Shown here piece by piece: positions 6,241 to 13,722 of a stretch of 16,717 bases of DNA. Position 1 is the stretch's first letter; each line of letters starts with the position of its first letter. Source of the stretch: DASTDH01 sp041167675 (GTDB taxonomy: Bacteria; Verrucomicrobiota; Verrucomicrobiia; Chthoniobacterales; JAFAMB01). Location: NCBI GenBank assembly GCA_041167675.1, contig JBEEIB010000082.1, positions 1 to 16,717 of the forward strand, given 5' to 3'. The position numbers and the translations under genes were made by a program. Under the pieces are notes generated by a model, which was not told the origin of the DNA, searched no databases, and saw only the letters and a list, made by a program, of their open reading frames with translations.

Positions 6241-8214
6241 ATGAAAAAAATTCTGATCTTCACCGCAGGATTTGGCGAAGGACATAATACCGCGGCCCGA
6301 AACATCCGAGATGCTTTGGAACTAGTGGGCTCGGACGAGGTGAGTGTTCAAGTTGTAGACTTGTTCGACCGCTGTTACGGCAAACTCAACGAATTCCTGC
6401 GCAAAGCCTATATCGCTGCAATCAATCGTACTCCCCGGGTCTGGGGCAAAATTTATAGCGTTATCGACGGCACTCAGTTCGTGGAATCGAACATGGTGAT
6501 GCTGGCCAAAATGAAACGCTCGATGGTCGATCTGCTGAGCCAAATAGAACCCGACGCAATCGTATCGACGTATCCGCTTTATAATTACGTGATTGAAGAA
6601 GTTTATCCGGAAGGCGAGCCCCGTCCGTTTTCGCAAATTACAGTGGTAACTGATTCCATCACTGTGAATTCAGTCTGGTATCGGTCTGCGAGTGACTACT
6701 TCATCGTGGCAAATGAAGATACTGCTGCCGTGTTGCGTGCCGGCGGTGTAACCGATGACCGGATTCGAATTTTTGGTTTTCCCGTCACGCACCGGTTCGC
6801 CGAAATGACCGATCGCCGATATGACAGCAACGATACCGGGCCCCACCGAATTTTATACATGATCAACTCCGGGAAAAAAGAGGCTCCGGCTCTGGTTCGC
6901 CGGTTATCTCGGCGCTCGGATATTCGACTTACGGTCACGGTTGGTCGGGACGTCAGTCTCCGTCGAGAAATTGAAGCGGAGGTGAAATCGCCGGCGCATC
7001 CGGTGGAAATCCTTGGTTGGACTACCAAGATGCCGGAGCTCTTGACTAGTCACCATGTCATTATTACCAAGGCGGGCGGCGCCACTGTTCAGGAGGCAAT
7101 CGCCGCTCGAACTCCGGTAATCATTAGCCAGGTTGTTCCCGGGCAAGAGGAGGGAAATGCCCGGTTAATTGTAGAGAACGATTGCGGCCGCCTGGCACCA
7201 GATCCTGATTCGATTGTCGAAACGCTGGACGACGCATTTGCCAATGACGACGCCGAGCTGAATCGTTGGGTCGACAACATCTCTCGACTTAGCAAGCCGG
7301 ACGCTTCTTTACAGATCGCTCGATTCATTCTCGATCTGGCCGTATCGAAAGTCGTTCCACCTCGTCGATCGATCGTTCCAAAGGAGCCCGTCGCGGTCAA
7401 TCTTGCCGTAAAGTCGCCGTCCATTCTACTTTGCGACTTCCATTCGCACTCCGTTTTCTCGGATGGAAAACTGACTATCCCTGAGTTGGTGGACTTCTAT
7501 GGGCAACGCGGATTCGATGTCCTTTGCATAACGGATCACATTTCCGACCACAGCAAGGTCATTGGCCGAATGACAAATCTTACCGGGATGGTGCTCACGT
7601 TGGATCAGGTCGAGGACTATTTTGAGACGATCGAAAAGGAGAAGAAGCGAGCGCTGGAGAAGTATCGATTGATTCTTTTGGCGGGACTGGAGTTCAACAA
7701 GGATGGTCTCACCAAGAGAAGCTCCGCGCATCTGTTGGCGGTCGATCTCAAAAAACCAATAAGTCCAAGCCTACCAATTACTCAGACTATTGCCGAAATT
7801 CATGCCCAAGGTGCACTGGCAATCGCGTCGCACCCGCATGAATTTAAGACCCATTGGGGCAAGAACACGCTCTATTTTTGGGAACATATCGACCAATACG
7901 CGCCGTTGCTGGATGCTTGGGAAGTGGCGAACCGAGATGATATCTTCAATCCAATCGGTTTGAAGCGATTGCCGTTCGTCGCCAATAGCGATTTCCACAA
8001 ACCAAAACATATCTTTTCCTGGAAGACGGTGCTTTTCTGCGAAAAGGAACCGGAAGCTATCAAGCAATGTGTTCGAGTAAATCGGAACGTAGCGATTACA
8101 TTGTATCGCGATCATCGCCTAGGAATTGGGTTCACCGACCTCGAGCCAGACAGCGAATTGAGCAGAGAGGATCAAATCGTTCAGTTCCCGTACTATCGAC
8201 AGAATTCGGCTTAG
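6241..8214 (+). CDS. Glycosyltransferase (MGDG synthase/UgtP type) fused to a PHP phosphoesterase domain
   Basis: The 657-aa protein has two complete parts. Residues 1-370 form a GT28-like glycosyltransferase of the MGDG_synth/UgtP type, which usually transfers a sugar to diacylglycerol. Seen are 'GFGEGHNTAA' (10-19), 'VVTDSI' (135-140), the donor-binding 'TKAGGATVQEA' (276-286) and 'PGQEEGNA' (300-307). After a linker (about 370-395), residues 398-625 form a PHP metallo-phosphoesterase with its metal-ligand set: HSH 401-403, D408, TDH 431-433, E484, H497, H531, H533, D584 and H586. ATG 6241 is chosen because homology starts there; a TTG at 6232 adds only three residues. There is no signal peptide; it should be a cytoplasmic, membrane-associated enzyme. 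The family calls are firm; the combined reaction is unknown. The N-terminal half could instead act on another lipid acceptor. Confidence 0.88.
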   Translation: MKKILIFTAGFGEGHNTAARNIRDALELVGSDEVSVQVVDLFDRCYGKLNEFLRKAYIAAINRTPRVWGKIYSVIDGTQFVESNMVMLAKMKRSMVDLLSQIEPDAIVSTYPLYNYVIEEVYPEGEPRPFSQITVVTDSITVNSVWYRSASDYFIVANEDTAAVLRAGGVTDDRIRIFGFPVTHRFAEMTDRRYDSNDTGPHRILYMINSGKKEAPALVRRLSRRSDIRLTVTVGRDVSLRREIEAEVKSPAHPVEILGWTTKMPELLTSHHVIITKAGGATVQEAIAARTPVIISQVVPGQEEGNARLIVENDCGRLAPDPDSIVETLDDAFANDDAELNRWVDNISRLSKPDASLQIARFILDLAVSKVVPPRRSIVPKEPVAVNLAVKSPSILLCDFHSHSVFSDGKLTIPELVDFYGQRGFDVLCITDHISDHSKVIGRMTNLTGMVLTLDQVEDYFETIEKEKKRALEKYRLILLAGLEFNKDGLTKRSSAHLLAVDLKKPISPSLPITQTIAEIHAQGALAIASHPHEFKTHWGKNTLYFWEHIDQYAPLLDAWEVANRDDIFNPIGLKRLPFVANSDFHKPKHIFSWKTVLFCEKEPEAIKQCVRVNRNVAITLYRDHRLGIGFTDLEPDSELSREDQIVQFPYYRQNSA

Positions 8215-8263
8215 ATTTGGGCGCTAATGACCGCAAAGTAGCGTGATGCTCCAGCCTCAGGAT

Positions 8264-8512
8264 CTAACGCGCTGAATCCTGAAAAACGATAAATCTATTG
8301 CTTTGACGACACGATTTCCTGGTTCCTGGGCCAAGAGGATCAGGTTCGATCTCCAAATCTACTGGAGGTGACTCAGCGACCCGGATCGCGACAATTCGAC
8401 CGCCCGGATTTAGAGAGCGTGAAACGAATGGCGTGCGCGATGGTCGGGCAGGGTTGGAATCTTGCCGCTCACATCCGGCAAGGCTGGCAGCGACCAAAAA
8501 GAACAGTACCAA
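8264..8512 (-). CDS. Small lipoprotein, start uncertain
   Basis: A hydrophobic stretch leads to a lipobox, 'SLAGC' (C14 counting from the TTG at 8512), followed by a polar, Pro/Arg-rich tail. This predicts a lipoprotein anchored by diacylglyceryl-cysteine. About 68 residues follow the cysteine, with no recognised domain. The TTG start would leave no positive charge before the hydrophobic core. The frame is open back to about 8560, and residues '-SIRYG-' just upstream would give the usual n-region, so an unconventional start further upstream is possible. There is no ATG or GTG in that stretch. It is the last gene of the minus-strand cluster, 99 bp after the ACT-domain gene, and converges with the glycosyltransferase-PHP gene, with 49 bp between stops. 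Confidence 0.5.
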   Translation of the reverse strand: MVLFFLVAASLAGCERQDSNPARPSRTPFVSRSLNPGGRIVAIRVAESPPVDLEIEPDPLGPGTRKSCRQSNRFIVFQDSAR

Positions 8513-8611
8513 CCCGTATCTTATACTGATAAAAGATTCTGATTCCTTCCCTGCAGCTCTTTATGGAATTTATAGCGGATACAGTTATTATCGGTTTTAT
8601 CCGAAAAATAA

Positions 8612-9082
8612 TTAACGGGAAAGATCTGTCTGATTCAAAATCGTAAATCCTTCCCCGGCCAAAACCGACCAGCCGCAGTCTGCATCGTCCAAATGTAATG
8701 CAAGCGCTGATTTGCCATGTGGCCGGAGTAGCAGCGGATAGCAAACCTGAATATTGACCTCCGCCATAAGGAGGGATTGCAGCATTTTTCGGAGATCTAC
8801 TGCCACCTCACGCATCTCAACCACCAAAATATCGGAAATGCTGTAAGCGATTTCGTTGAGATCAAAGATGTTCTCCACCGCGTCCGGATCGCTTACCACG
8901 AGCCGGACCAATGCCGAATCAGTCGAGTCCTGAGAATTTAACGCCAAGACATGTACGTCGCTCTCATTGAGCATTCGAACGATTTCAAGCAGGGCTCCAA
9001 CTCTATTCAAGAGAAAGACTGAAAACTGCTTTACTGAAGGTCCGGACGTTTTTTCTCTGATCTGAGGTTCTTCCGTGGCCAT
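8612..9082 (-). CDS. Tandem ACT-domain protein
   Basis: The 156-aa protein is built almost wholly of two ACT-like ligand-binding domains, about 18-86 and 88-150. The first begins 'KQFSVFLLNRVGALLEI', the typical first strand, 'N-R-x-G-x-L' turn and helix of ACT folds. ACT domains bind amino acids or similar small ligands and usually regulate a partner enzyme. Here no catalytic domain is attached, so it is a free-standing sensor by inference. It is cytoplasmic, with no signal peptide. ATG 9082 is preferred over a TTG at 9094 four codons upstream; neither has a good Shine-Dalgarno. It begins 16 bp after the preceding exported-protein gene, so co-transcription is likely. No amino-acid biosynthesis gene adjoins it that would name the ligand. 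Confidence 0.8.
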   Translation of the reverse strand: MATEEPQIREKTSGPSVKQFSVFLLNRVGALLEIVRMLNESDVHVLALNSQDSTDSALVRLVVSDPDAVENIFDLNEIAYSISDILVVEMREVAVDLRKMLQSLLMAEVNIQVCYPLLLRPHGKSALALHLDDADCGWSVLAGEGFTILNQTDLSR

Positions 9083-9098
9083 TAAATACGCCAAAATT

Positions 9099-9533
9099 CT
9101 ATTTGTACGAGTAGATCAAGCAAAAGCCGGTTGGTTGCGAATCAGTTGACGAGACTCTCACGTAATACAGCCCACTCGCGTCTGGGCTAACTCCCGAAGC
9201 GGCCTTGTTTTCCGAGCCATATGGTTCGGAGGAGACGGGGTGACCCGCATTATCGTAGATCGTGATTTTCAGGCCGGTAGCCGATTTTGAACCGGCGACC
9301 GAAAACCAGTAGGCATTACCGCTGTAAAGGTTCACTTCAATCGTTGCCGGGTGATCCTTGGAGGTCTTAGCGTACCAGACGCCATCCCGAATCTTGAATC
9401 CATCATTCTGGAAGGCGCCCGCGAGATCCAAAACATCGCTTCGCATTGCTACCTCGGCGTCAGCACTCTCCGCTGCAACCAGCGGGGCAGAAGCCAGCCA
9501 TAAAAACCCGAGAGAAGAAAGTAAAAATTTCAT
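9099..9533 (-). CDS. Exported beta-sandwich protein, PPC-like, function unknown
   Basis: The product is 144 aa. A signal peptide is evident (hydrophobic 3-19, likely cleavage near A20/A21). The mature part is rich in short beta-strand-like segments. Its second half, 'YWFSVAG', 'LKITIYDNAGHPV', 'SGLYYVRVSS', ending 'GFCLIYSYK', resembles the pre-peptidase C-terminal (PPC) fold, a non-catalytic beta-sandwich found on secreted proteins. Only this domain is present, so an enzymatic role is unlikely. The ATG start overlaps the stop of the upstream gene (ATGA at 9530-9533), indicating translational coupling with the 277-aa exported protein. The fold call is by eye; the function is unknown. Confidence 0.7.
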   Translation of the reverse strand: MKFLLSSLGFLWLASAPLVAAESADAEVAMRSDVLDLAGAFQNDGFKIRDGVWYAKTSKDHPATIEVNLYSGNAYWFSVAGSKSATGLKITIYDNAGHPVSSEPYGSENKAASGVSPDASGLYYVRVSSTDSQPTGFCLIYSYK

Positions 9534-10363
9534 TTTCCGGTCGATATTTCTTTGGTCAGGGTAGCGGCCGTTTGGTTGAGAGTTTTGACTTCTTCCGGCG
9601 TTGGTACGTGGTCCGGCGAAAAAGAGACGAGTTTCGCCATCGTCTGTAGTTCTCCGTTCACTTGGATGACTAATTTGTCCTGGCGGATTCGCTGAGGAAG
9701 TTGGTCGAGCTTGGCGCGCAGATAACCGACCAGATTGGGTTGGCGTAACAACTTGGCAACTTCCGGGCTATACGTTTGTACCAGCAAGCCAGTAACGACC
9801 TGGGTGCCGCGGATCCAGCCGCCGATGCTGACCAGCGTGATTAAATCGGTATCCCGATTTTCCTCGAGTGCCTTTTTCACTTCGTTTTGCGTAGCCTCAA
9901 GCTCTTCATTCAGCTGGTCCCAAGCTCCGCTTTCTGCGAATTGGCTGATGCTTTTGCCGCGCGCGATTACACTGTCCGATACACTCAGTTTTTTCGCTAG
10001 CGTCAACACATCTCGGCCAATGTTTTTAACCTGTTGCCCGTCTTGGGCTTCAACCGCGATGTAGCCGTCGGCGATCAGGGTGCCTAAATTCAGCGCCATC
10101 TGTGCTCGGCTGGTAGCATCAATTGGGGTAGGGGGTCGAAATTGGGAAGCCCAGTTGGGCTTGCCTCCTTTGTCGATTGCCTTAAAAAATTCTCCCGGCG
10201 TAGGCACGGTGATAGCGTCGATCGTCACCGCCTGTTTCATCTCCTCTGAGGTAAGCGGCTGAACCGTGGAAGGGGTCTTTCCGGAGTCTTGTTGGGTCCA
10301 GCCGGAATTGATAGGGAACAGTGCGATTGCGCTCAACGTGAGCCATTTCCGCAAAATGCGCAT
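9530..10363 (-). CDS. Exported helical protein, function unknown
   Basis: The product is 277 aa. A signal peptide occupies about residues 1-24 ('MRILRKWLTLSAIALF' with two or three basic residues first; likely cleavage after 'GWTQ' or nearby). The rest appears mostly alpha-helical, with charged helices around 84-170, a conserved-looking 'SIGGWIRGTQVVTGLL' (179-194) and a helical C-terminus. I recognise no named domain and no catalytic motif. It is the first gene of a minus-strand set, its stop overlapping the start of the next exported protein. It is divergent from purS across 178 bp. Codon use and ending signals look like a real gene. A periplasmic role is inferred only from the signal peptide. 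Confidence 0.7.
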   Translation of the reverse strand: MRILRKWLTLSAIALFPINSGWTQQDSGKTPSTVQPLTSEEMKQAVTIDAITVPTPGEFFKAIDKGGKPNWASQFRPPTPIDATSRAQMALNLGTLIADGYIAVEAQDGQQVKNIGRDVLTLAKKLSVSDSVIARGKSISQFAESGAWDQLNEELEATQNEVKKALEENRDTDLITLVSIGGWIRGTQVVTGLLVQTYSPEVAKLLRQPNLVGYLRAKLDQLPQRIRQDKLVIQVNGELQTMAKLVSFSPDHVPTPEEVKTLNQTAATLTKEISTGK

Positions 10364-10489
10364 ATTCGATGAACTTTATCAACTGAGGTCCGGCTGTCCA
10401 GCATTGGATGAGCTGTAGACCGCGGCGCGATCATTTAAAGAGCGGTTGTGCACCCAATTATTTCTTGTGTTAGGGCCGGATAGGCCATT

Positions 10490-10500
10490 GCAAATTTTGC
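10490..10500. promoter_or_regulatory. Palindrome upstream of purS, possible operator
   Basis: GCAAA-T-TTTGC is an 11-bp interrupted palindrome ending 41 bp before the purS ATG, in the divergent spacer. Its half-site resembles that of the E. coli PurR box (GCAAA...TTTGC), but the centre is one base instead of two. No PurR-type gene is in the window. It may be chance. Confidence 0.2.
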
Positions 10501-10541
10501 TTTACGCGAACTCTTCCTCCCTCGATTGTGCCCCTCTCTTC

Positions 10542-10796
10542 ATGAAGCTGCAGGTGATTGTAATGCCTAAGAAAACAGTGCTCGATCCGCAGGGCGTGGC
10601 GGTTCGAAACGCGATTCGGGAGCTTGGATTGGATGGGATTGCTTCGGTAAGGGTCGGCAAGATAGTAGAAATTGAAGCAGACGCTTTGCCCGATCGCAGC
10701 AAGCTCGAGCAAATTTGTCAGGATTTGCTTTCTAATCCAGTCGTAGAAGATTATCAGATCTGCTTACCTGGTTCGGGTGAAATGACGCACACATGA
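10542..10796 (+). CDS. purS: Phosphoribosylformylglycinamidine synthase, PurS subunit
   Basis: PurS is 84 aa, the normal length. It is the small subunit that joins PurQ and PurL in FGAM synthase, the fourth step of purine synthesis, and helps pass ammonia between them. The sequence starts 'MKLQVIVMPKKTVLDPQG' and contains 'VRVGKIVEIE', both typical. The open frame extends 96 bases upstream, but the family start is clearly ATG 10542. No clear Shine-Dalgarno is present. The stop TGA overlaps the purQ ATG (ATGA at 10793-10796), so the two are translationally coupled. It is the first gene of the operon. Confidence 0.95.
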   Translation: MKLQVIVMPKKTVLDPQGVAVRNAIRELGLDGIASVRVGKIVEIEADALPDRSKLEQICQDLLSNPVVEDYQICLPGSGEMTHT

Positions 10797-11494
10797 AGAT
10801 CGGCGTGGTCCAATTTCCGGGATCTAATTGCGACCAGGATTGTCTTCGAGCCTTAACGGATGGATTGGAGTTGGAGGCGGATTATCTCTGGCACAAGGAG
10901 ACCTCGGTCGTCGCTTATGACGGAATCATTTTGCCCGGAGGATTTTCCTATGGCGATTATCTGCGCTGCGGTGCGATCGCTCGTTTTTCGCCGATCATGC
11001 GGGCGGTGGTGGCAGCCGCTCAAGAAGGGATGCCGATACTCGGAATCTGCAATGGGTTTCAGATTCTGTGCGAGGTCGGTCTTTTGCCCGGCGCCCTGAT
11101 TCGAAACCAATCTTTGCTCTTTGTTTGCCAGCCGGTTTGGATCCGAGTGGAAACGAGCGAAGCGCCATGTACCAGACTGCTGAAGCGCGGGCAAAAGTTG
11201 CGCTTACCAGTTGCCCATGGTGAAGGGTCATATATTGCCGACGAAGAGACCCTGAACGACCTCGAGAGCAAGGATCAAATAATATTTCGCTACGTTGATT
11301 CCAGCGGCGATCCGACACCGGCGGCAAATCCAAATGGCAGTCTTCGCAACATCGCAGGAATCTGTAACCGACAACGCAATGTTGTCGGGATGATGCCGCA
11401 TCCAGATCGTGCTTGGGACGCCCGTCTAGGCAGCGAGGATGGTTTGCTACTGCTTCGGTCAATGTTCAGATCCGTCTTAGCTGCCACTGCATGA
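10793..11494 (+). CDS. purQ: Phosphoribosylformylglycinamidine synthase, PurQ glutaminase subunit
   Basis: PurQ, 233 aa, is a class I glutamine amidotransferase that hydrolyses glutamine and hands ammonia to PurL. The N-terminus 'MKIGVVQFPGSNCDQD' and 'LPGGFSYGDYLRCGAIA' (48-64) are family hallmarks. The nucleophile C86 sits in 'GICNGFQ' and the triad histidine is H203 in 'MMPHPDRA'. The third triad residue, normally Glu ('HPE'), is Asp here (D205), an unusual but conservative change. Both ends overlap neighbours by ATGA, tying it to purS and purL in a PurS-Q-L complex. Length fits the Bacillus-type PurQ. Confidence 0.96.
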   Translation: MKIGVVQFPGSNCDQDCLRALTDGLELEADYLWHKETSVVAYDGIILPGGFSYGDYLRCGAIARFSPIMRAVVAAAQEGMPILGICNGFQILCEVGLLPGALIRNQSLLFVCQPVWIRVETSEAPCTRLLKRGQKLRLPVAHGEGSYIADEETLNDLESKDQIIFRYVDSSGDPTPAANPNGSLRNIAGICNRQRNVVGMMPHPDRAWDARLGSEDGLLLLRSMFRSVLAATA

Positions 11495-13713
11495 CTGGTG
11501 CGATTTCACCCGAATTGATTCATTCTCACGGTCTTACCGAGGAGGAGTATTTGCAGATCAAGTCCATTTTAGGACGGGAACCGAATATTACCGAACTCGG
11601 CGTCTTTTCTGTGATGTGGAGTGAGCATTGTTCGTACAAAAACACCAAGCTCGAGCTGAGGAAGTTTCCTACGACCGGTCCGAGTATTCTGGTACGTGCT
11701 GGCGAAGAAAACGCCGGGGTTATTGATATTGGCGATGGCTGGGCGATTGCGTTCAAAATGGAGAGTCACAACCATCCGAGCGCGGTCGAGCCATTCCAGG
11801 GAGCGGCAACCGGTGTGGGTGGAATTATCCGCGACATTTTTACCATGGGCGCGCGCCCAGTTTTTCTTCTAAACTCTCTTCGTTTTGGGCCGATCGAAGG
11901 GGTATCTGCAATCGCCCGTCAGAACCGGCGCTTGTTTCGGGGTGTCGTAGCTGGTATCGCTCATTACGGCAACTGCATTGGCGTACCGACGATCGGTGGT
12001 GAAGTCGCATTTGACGAATCCTACAACGGAAATCCGCTGGTTAATGTATTTTGTCTGGGAGTTCTACGGCACGATCAGATCGCTCGCGGAGCAGCCGCTG
12101 GAGTGGGTAATCCCGTTTTCTATGTTGGATCCGAAACCGGCCGGGACGGTTTGGCTGGTGCTTCGTTCGCCTCGCGCGATCTTACCGACGAGTCGAAGAA
12201 AGATCGGCCCGCCGTGCAGGTAGGAGATCCGTTCAAAGGTAAGTTACTACTGGAGGCATGCCTGGAGTTATTAGCCAGCGGCGCCGTCGCGGGGATCCAG
12301 GATATGGGTGCGGCCGGTTTGACCTGTTCAACTTGCGAAACGGCCAGCCGCGGTAGCACTGGAGTCGAAATTGATCTGGCTCGCATTCCCAAGCGCGAAC
12401 CCGGAATGACTCCCTATGAAGTCCTTCTGAGCGAATCGCAAGAACGCATGTTGATCATCGTGCGGCGCGGCCAAGAAAATCGAGTAAAAGAAATCTTCGA
12501 AAAATGGGATTTGCCCTATGCCGAGGCCGGCACGGTGACAGCTGACGGTATGATGAGGGTATTGGATCACGGGAACGTCGAAGTAGAAATTCCGGCAAAG
12601 GAATTAGCTGAAGAAGCGCCCATTTACGAACGTGAGGCGGTTGCACCTCCGCCTCCGGTTTTGTTGCGCTTGGACGAGATTGCCGAGGCTGATCCCCGCG
12701 AAAGTTTACTCCGCCTGTTAAGCCATCCAACTGTTTCATCCAAAAACTGGATATACCGTCAGTACGACCACACGGTAAGGGCTGGTACGGTGGTGCCACC
12801 CGGATCTGATGCCGCTGTTTTCTTCGTCCGTGAGGCAGGAAAATTCCTGGCCGCAACTTGCGATTGCAACAGCGCCTATTGCAAACTGGATCCGCGTGAA
12901 GGGGCCAAGATCGCGGTTGCCGAAGCCGCACGCAATTTGATCTGTTCGGGAGCAATCCCCCTCGCCGTCACCGACAATTTGAATTTCGGAAATCCTTATC
13001 GACCGGAAAATTTTTGGCAACTGCGGGAATCGGTAGAGGGATTAGCAGAGGCGTGCCGCCGTTTCAACACGCCGGTGGTTGGTGGGAACGTGAGTCTTTA
13101 CAATGAAAGTCCGGCCGGGACGGTCGATCCTACTCCGACGGTTGGCATGGTCGGCTTGATCGAGAACGAGCAGTGGATTACCCGGCAAGGATTTCAACAG
13201 AAGAATGACCTAATCTGGTTGGTAGGCGGACTCGGCGACGAAATGGGAGGATCGCTGTATCTGCGATCAATCCACGGATTGAAGATCGGGAGCCCACCTC
13301 GTTTGGACTACGATCAAGCACTGGCAGTGCATCAGTTTTTGGCTGAGGCAATTCGATTCGGTTGGGTCCAAAGTGCGCATGACTGCTCCGACGGCGGTTT
13401 GGCGGTTGCGCTGGCCGAATCATGCGTTTCTGGGGAAGTGAAGAGAGGTGCAGAGATCTCTGTGGGTGCCCGCGGTAGGCGAACCGATGAGCTGCTTTTC
13501 AACGAGTCGCAATCGCGGATTCTAATTTCCAGCAGACCAGGGTCAGCGGCTGAGCTGCGGCTCTTGGCCGACCGGCACAAAGTCGATCTGATTGAGCTTG
13601 GGCAAGTAGGTGGCCAGATACTGCAAATTACGGTTGGGCAGCGAGTTATCCGGTGGGACGTGGATGAGCTGTTCGATTCATGGTACTTTTCAATTGAGCG
13701 CGCTGTCGCTTGA
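11491..13713 (+). CDS. purL: Phosphoribosylformylglycinamidine synthase, PurL large subunit (small-type)
   Basis: PurL, 740 aa, performs the ATP-dependent amidation of FGAR to FGAM. Its length is that of the PurS/PurQ-dependent type rather than the 1300-aa single-chain type. The linker region includes 'SEHCSYK' (44-50). The first AIRS domain follows with 'ESHNHPSAVEPFQGAATG' (91-108) and 'GIIRDIFTMGARP' (111-123). Later come 'QDMGAAGLTCS' and 'LSESQERML', and a second AIRS half with 'DCSDGGLAVALAESC'. All expected motifs appear intact. The ATG at 11491 overlaps the purQ stop; the frame is open further upstream inside purQ, but the family start is here. It ends nine bases before purF. Confidence 0.97.
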   Translation: MTGAISPELIHSHGLTEEEYLQIKSILGREPNITELGVFSVMWSEHCSYKNTKLELRKFPTTGPSILVRAGEENAGVIDIGDGWAIAFKMESHNHPSAVEPFQGAATGVGGIIRDIFTMGARPVFLLNSLRFGPIEGVSAIARQNRRLFRGVVAGIAHYGNCIGVPTIGGEVAFDESYNGNPLVNVFCLGVLRHDQIARGAAAGVGNPVFYVGSETGRDGLAGASFASRDLTDESKKDRPAVQVGDPFKGKLLLEACLELLASGAVAGIQDMGAAGLTCSTCETASRGSTGVEIDLARIPKREPGMTPYEVLLSESQERMLIIVRRGQENRVKEIFEKWDLPYAEAGTVTADGMMRVLDHGNVEVEIPAKELAEEAPIYEREAVAPPPPVLLRLDEIAEADPRESLLRLLSHPTVSSKNWIYRQYDHTVRAGTVVPPGSDAAVFFVREAGKFLAATCDCNSAYCKLDPREGAKIAVAEAARNLICSGAIPLAVTDNLNFGNPYRPENFWQLRESVEGLAEACRRFNTPVVGGNVSLYNESPAGTVDPTPTVGMVGLIENEQWITRQGFQQKNDLIWLVGGLGDEMGGSLYLRSIHGLKIGSPPRLDYDQALAVHQFLAEAIRFGWVQSAHDCSDGGLAVALAESCVSGEVKRGAEISVGARGRRTDELLFNESQSRILISSRPGSAAELRLLADRHKVDLIELGQVGGQILQITVGQRVIRWDVDELFDSWYFSIERAVA

Positions 13714-13722
13714 TCCAAACTT

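Noticed and set aside
8257..8282. Inverted repeat TCAGGAT/ATCCTGA between convergent genes as an intrinsic terminator
   Set aside because: AT-containing 7-bp stem with a 12-nt loop, overlapping the end of the lipoprotein gene, and no T-run on either strand after the stem.
8576..8603. CGGATA/TATCCG hairpin upstream of the lipoprotein gene as a terminator
   Set aside because: In the direction of transcription (minus) the T-run precedes the hairpin instead of following it, and the loop is long.
8433..8615. Plus-strand 60-aa frame
   Set aside because: Antisense to the lipoprotein gene and its leader; no coding character.
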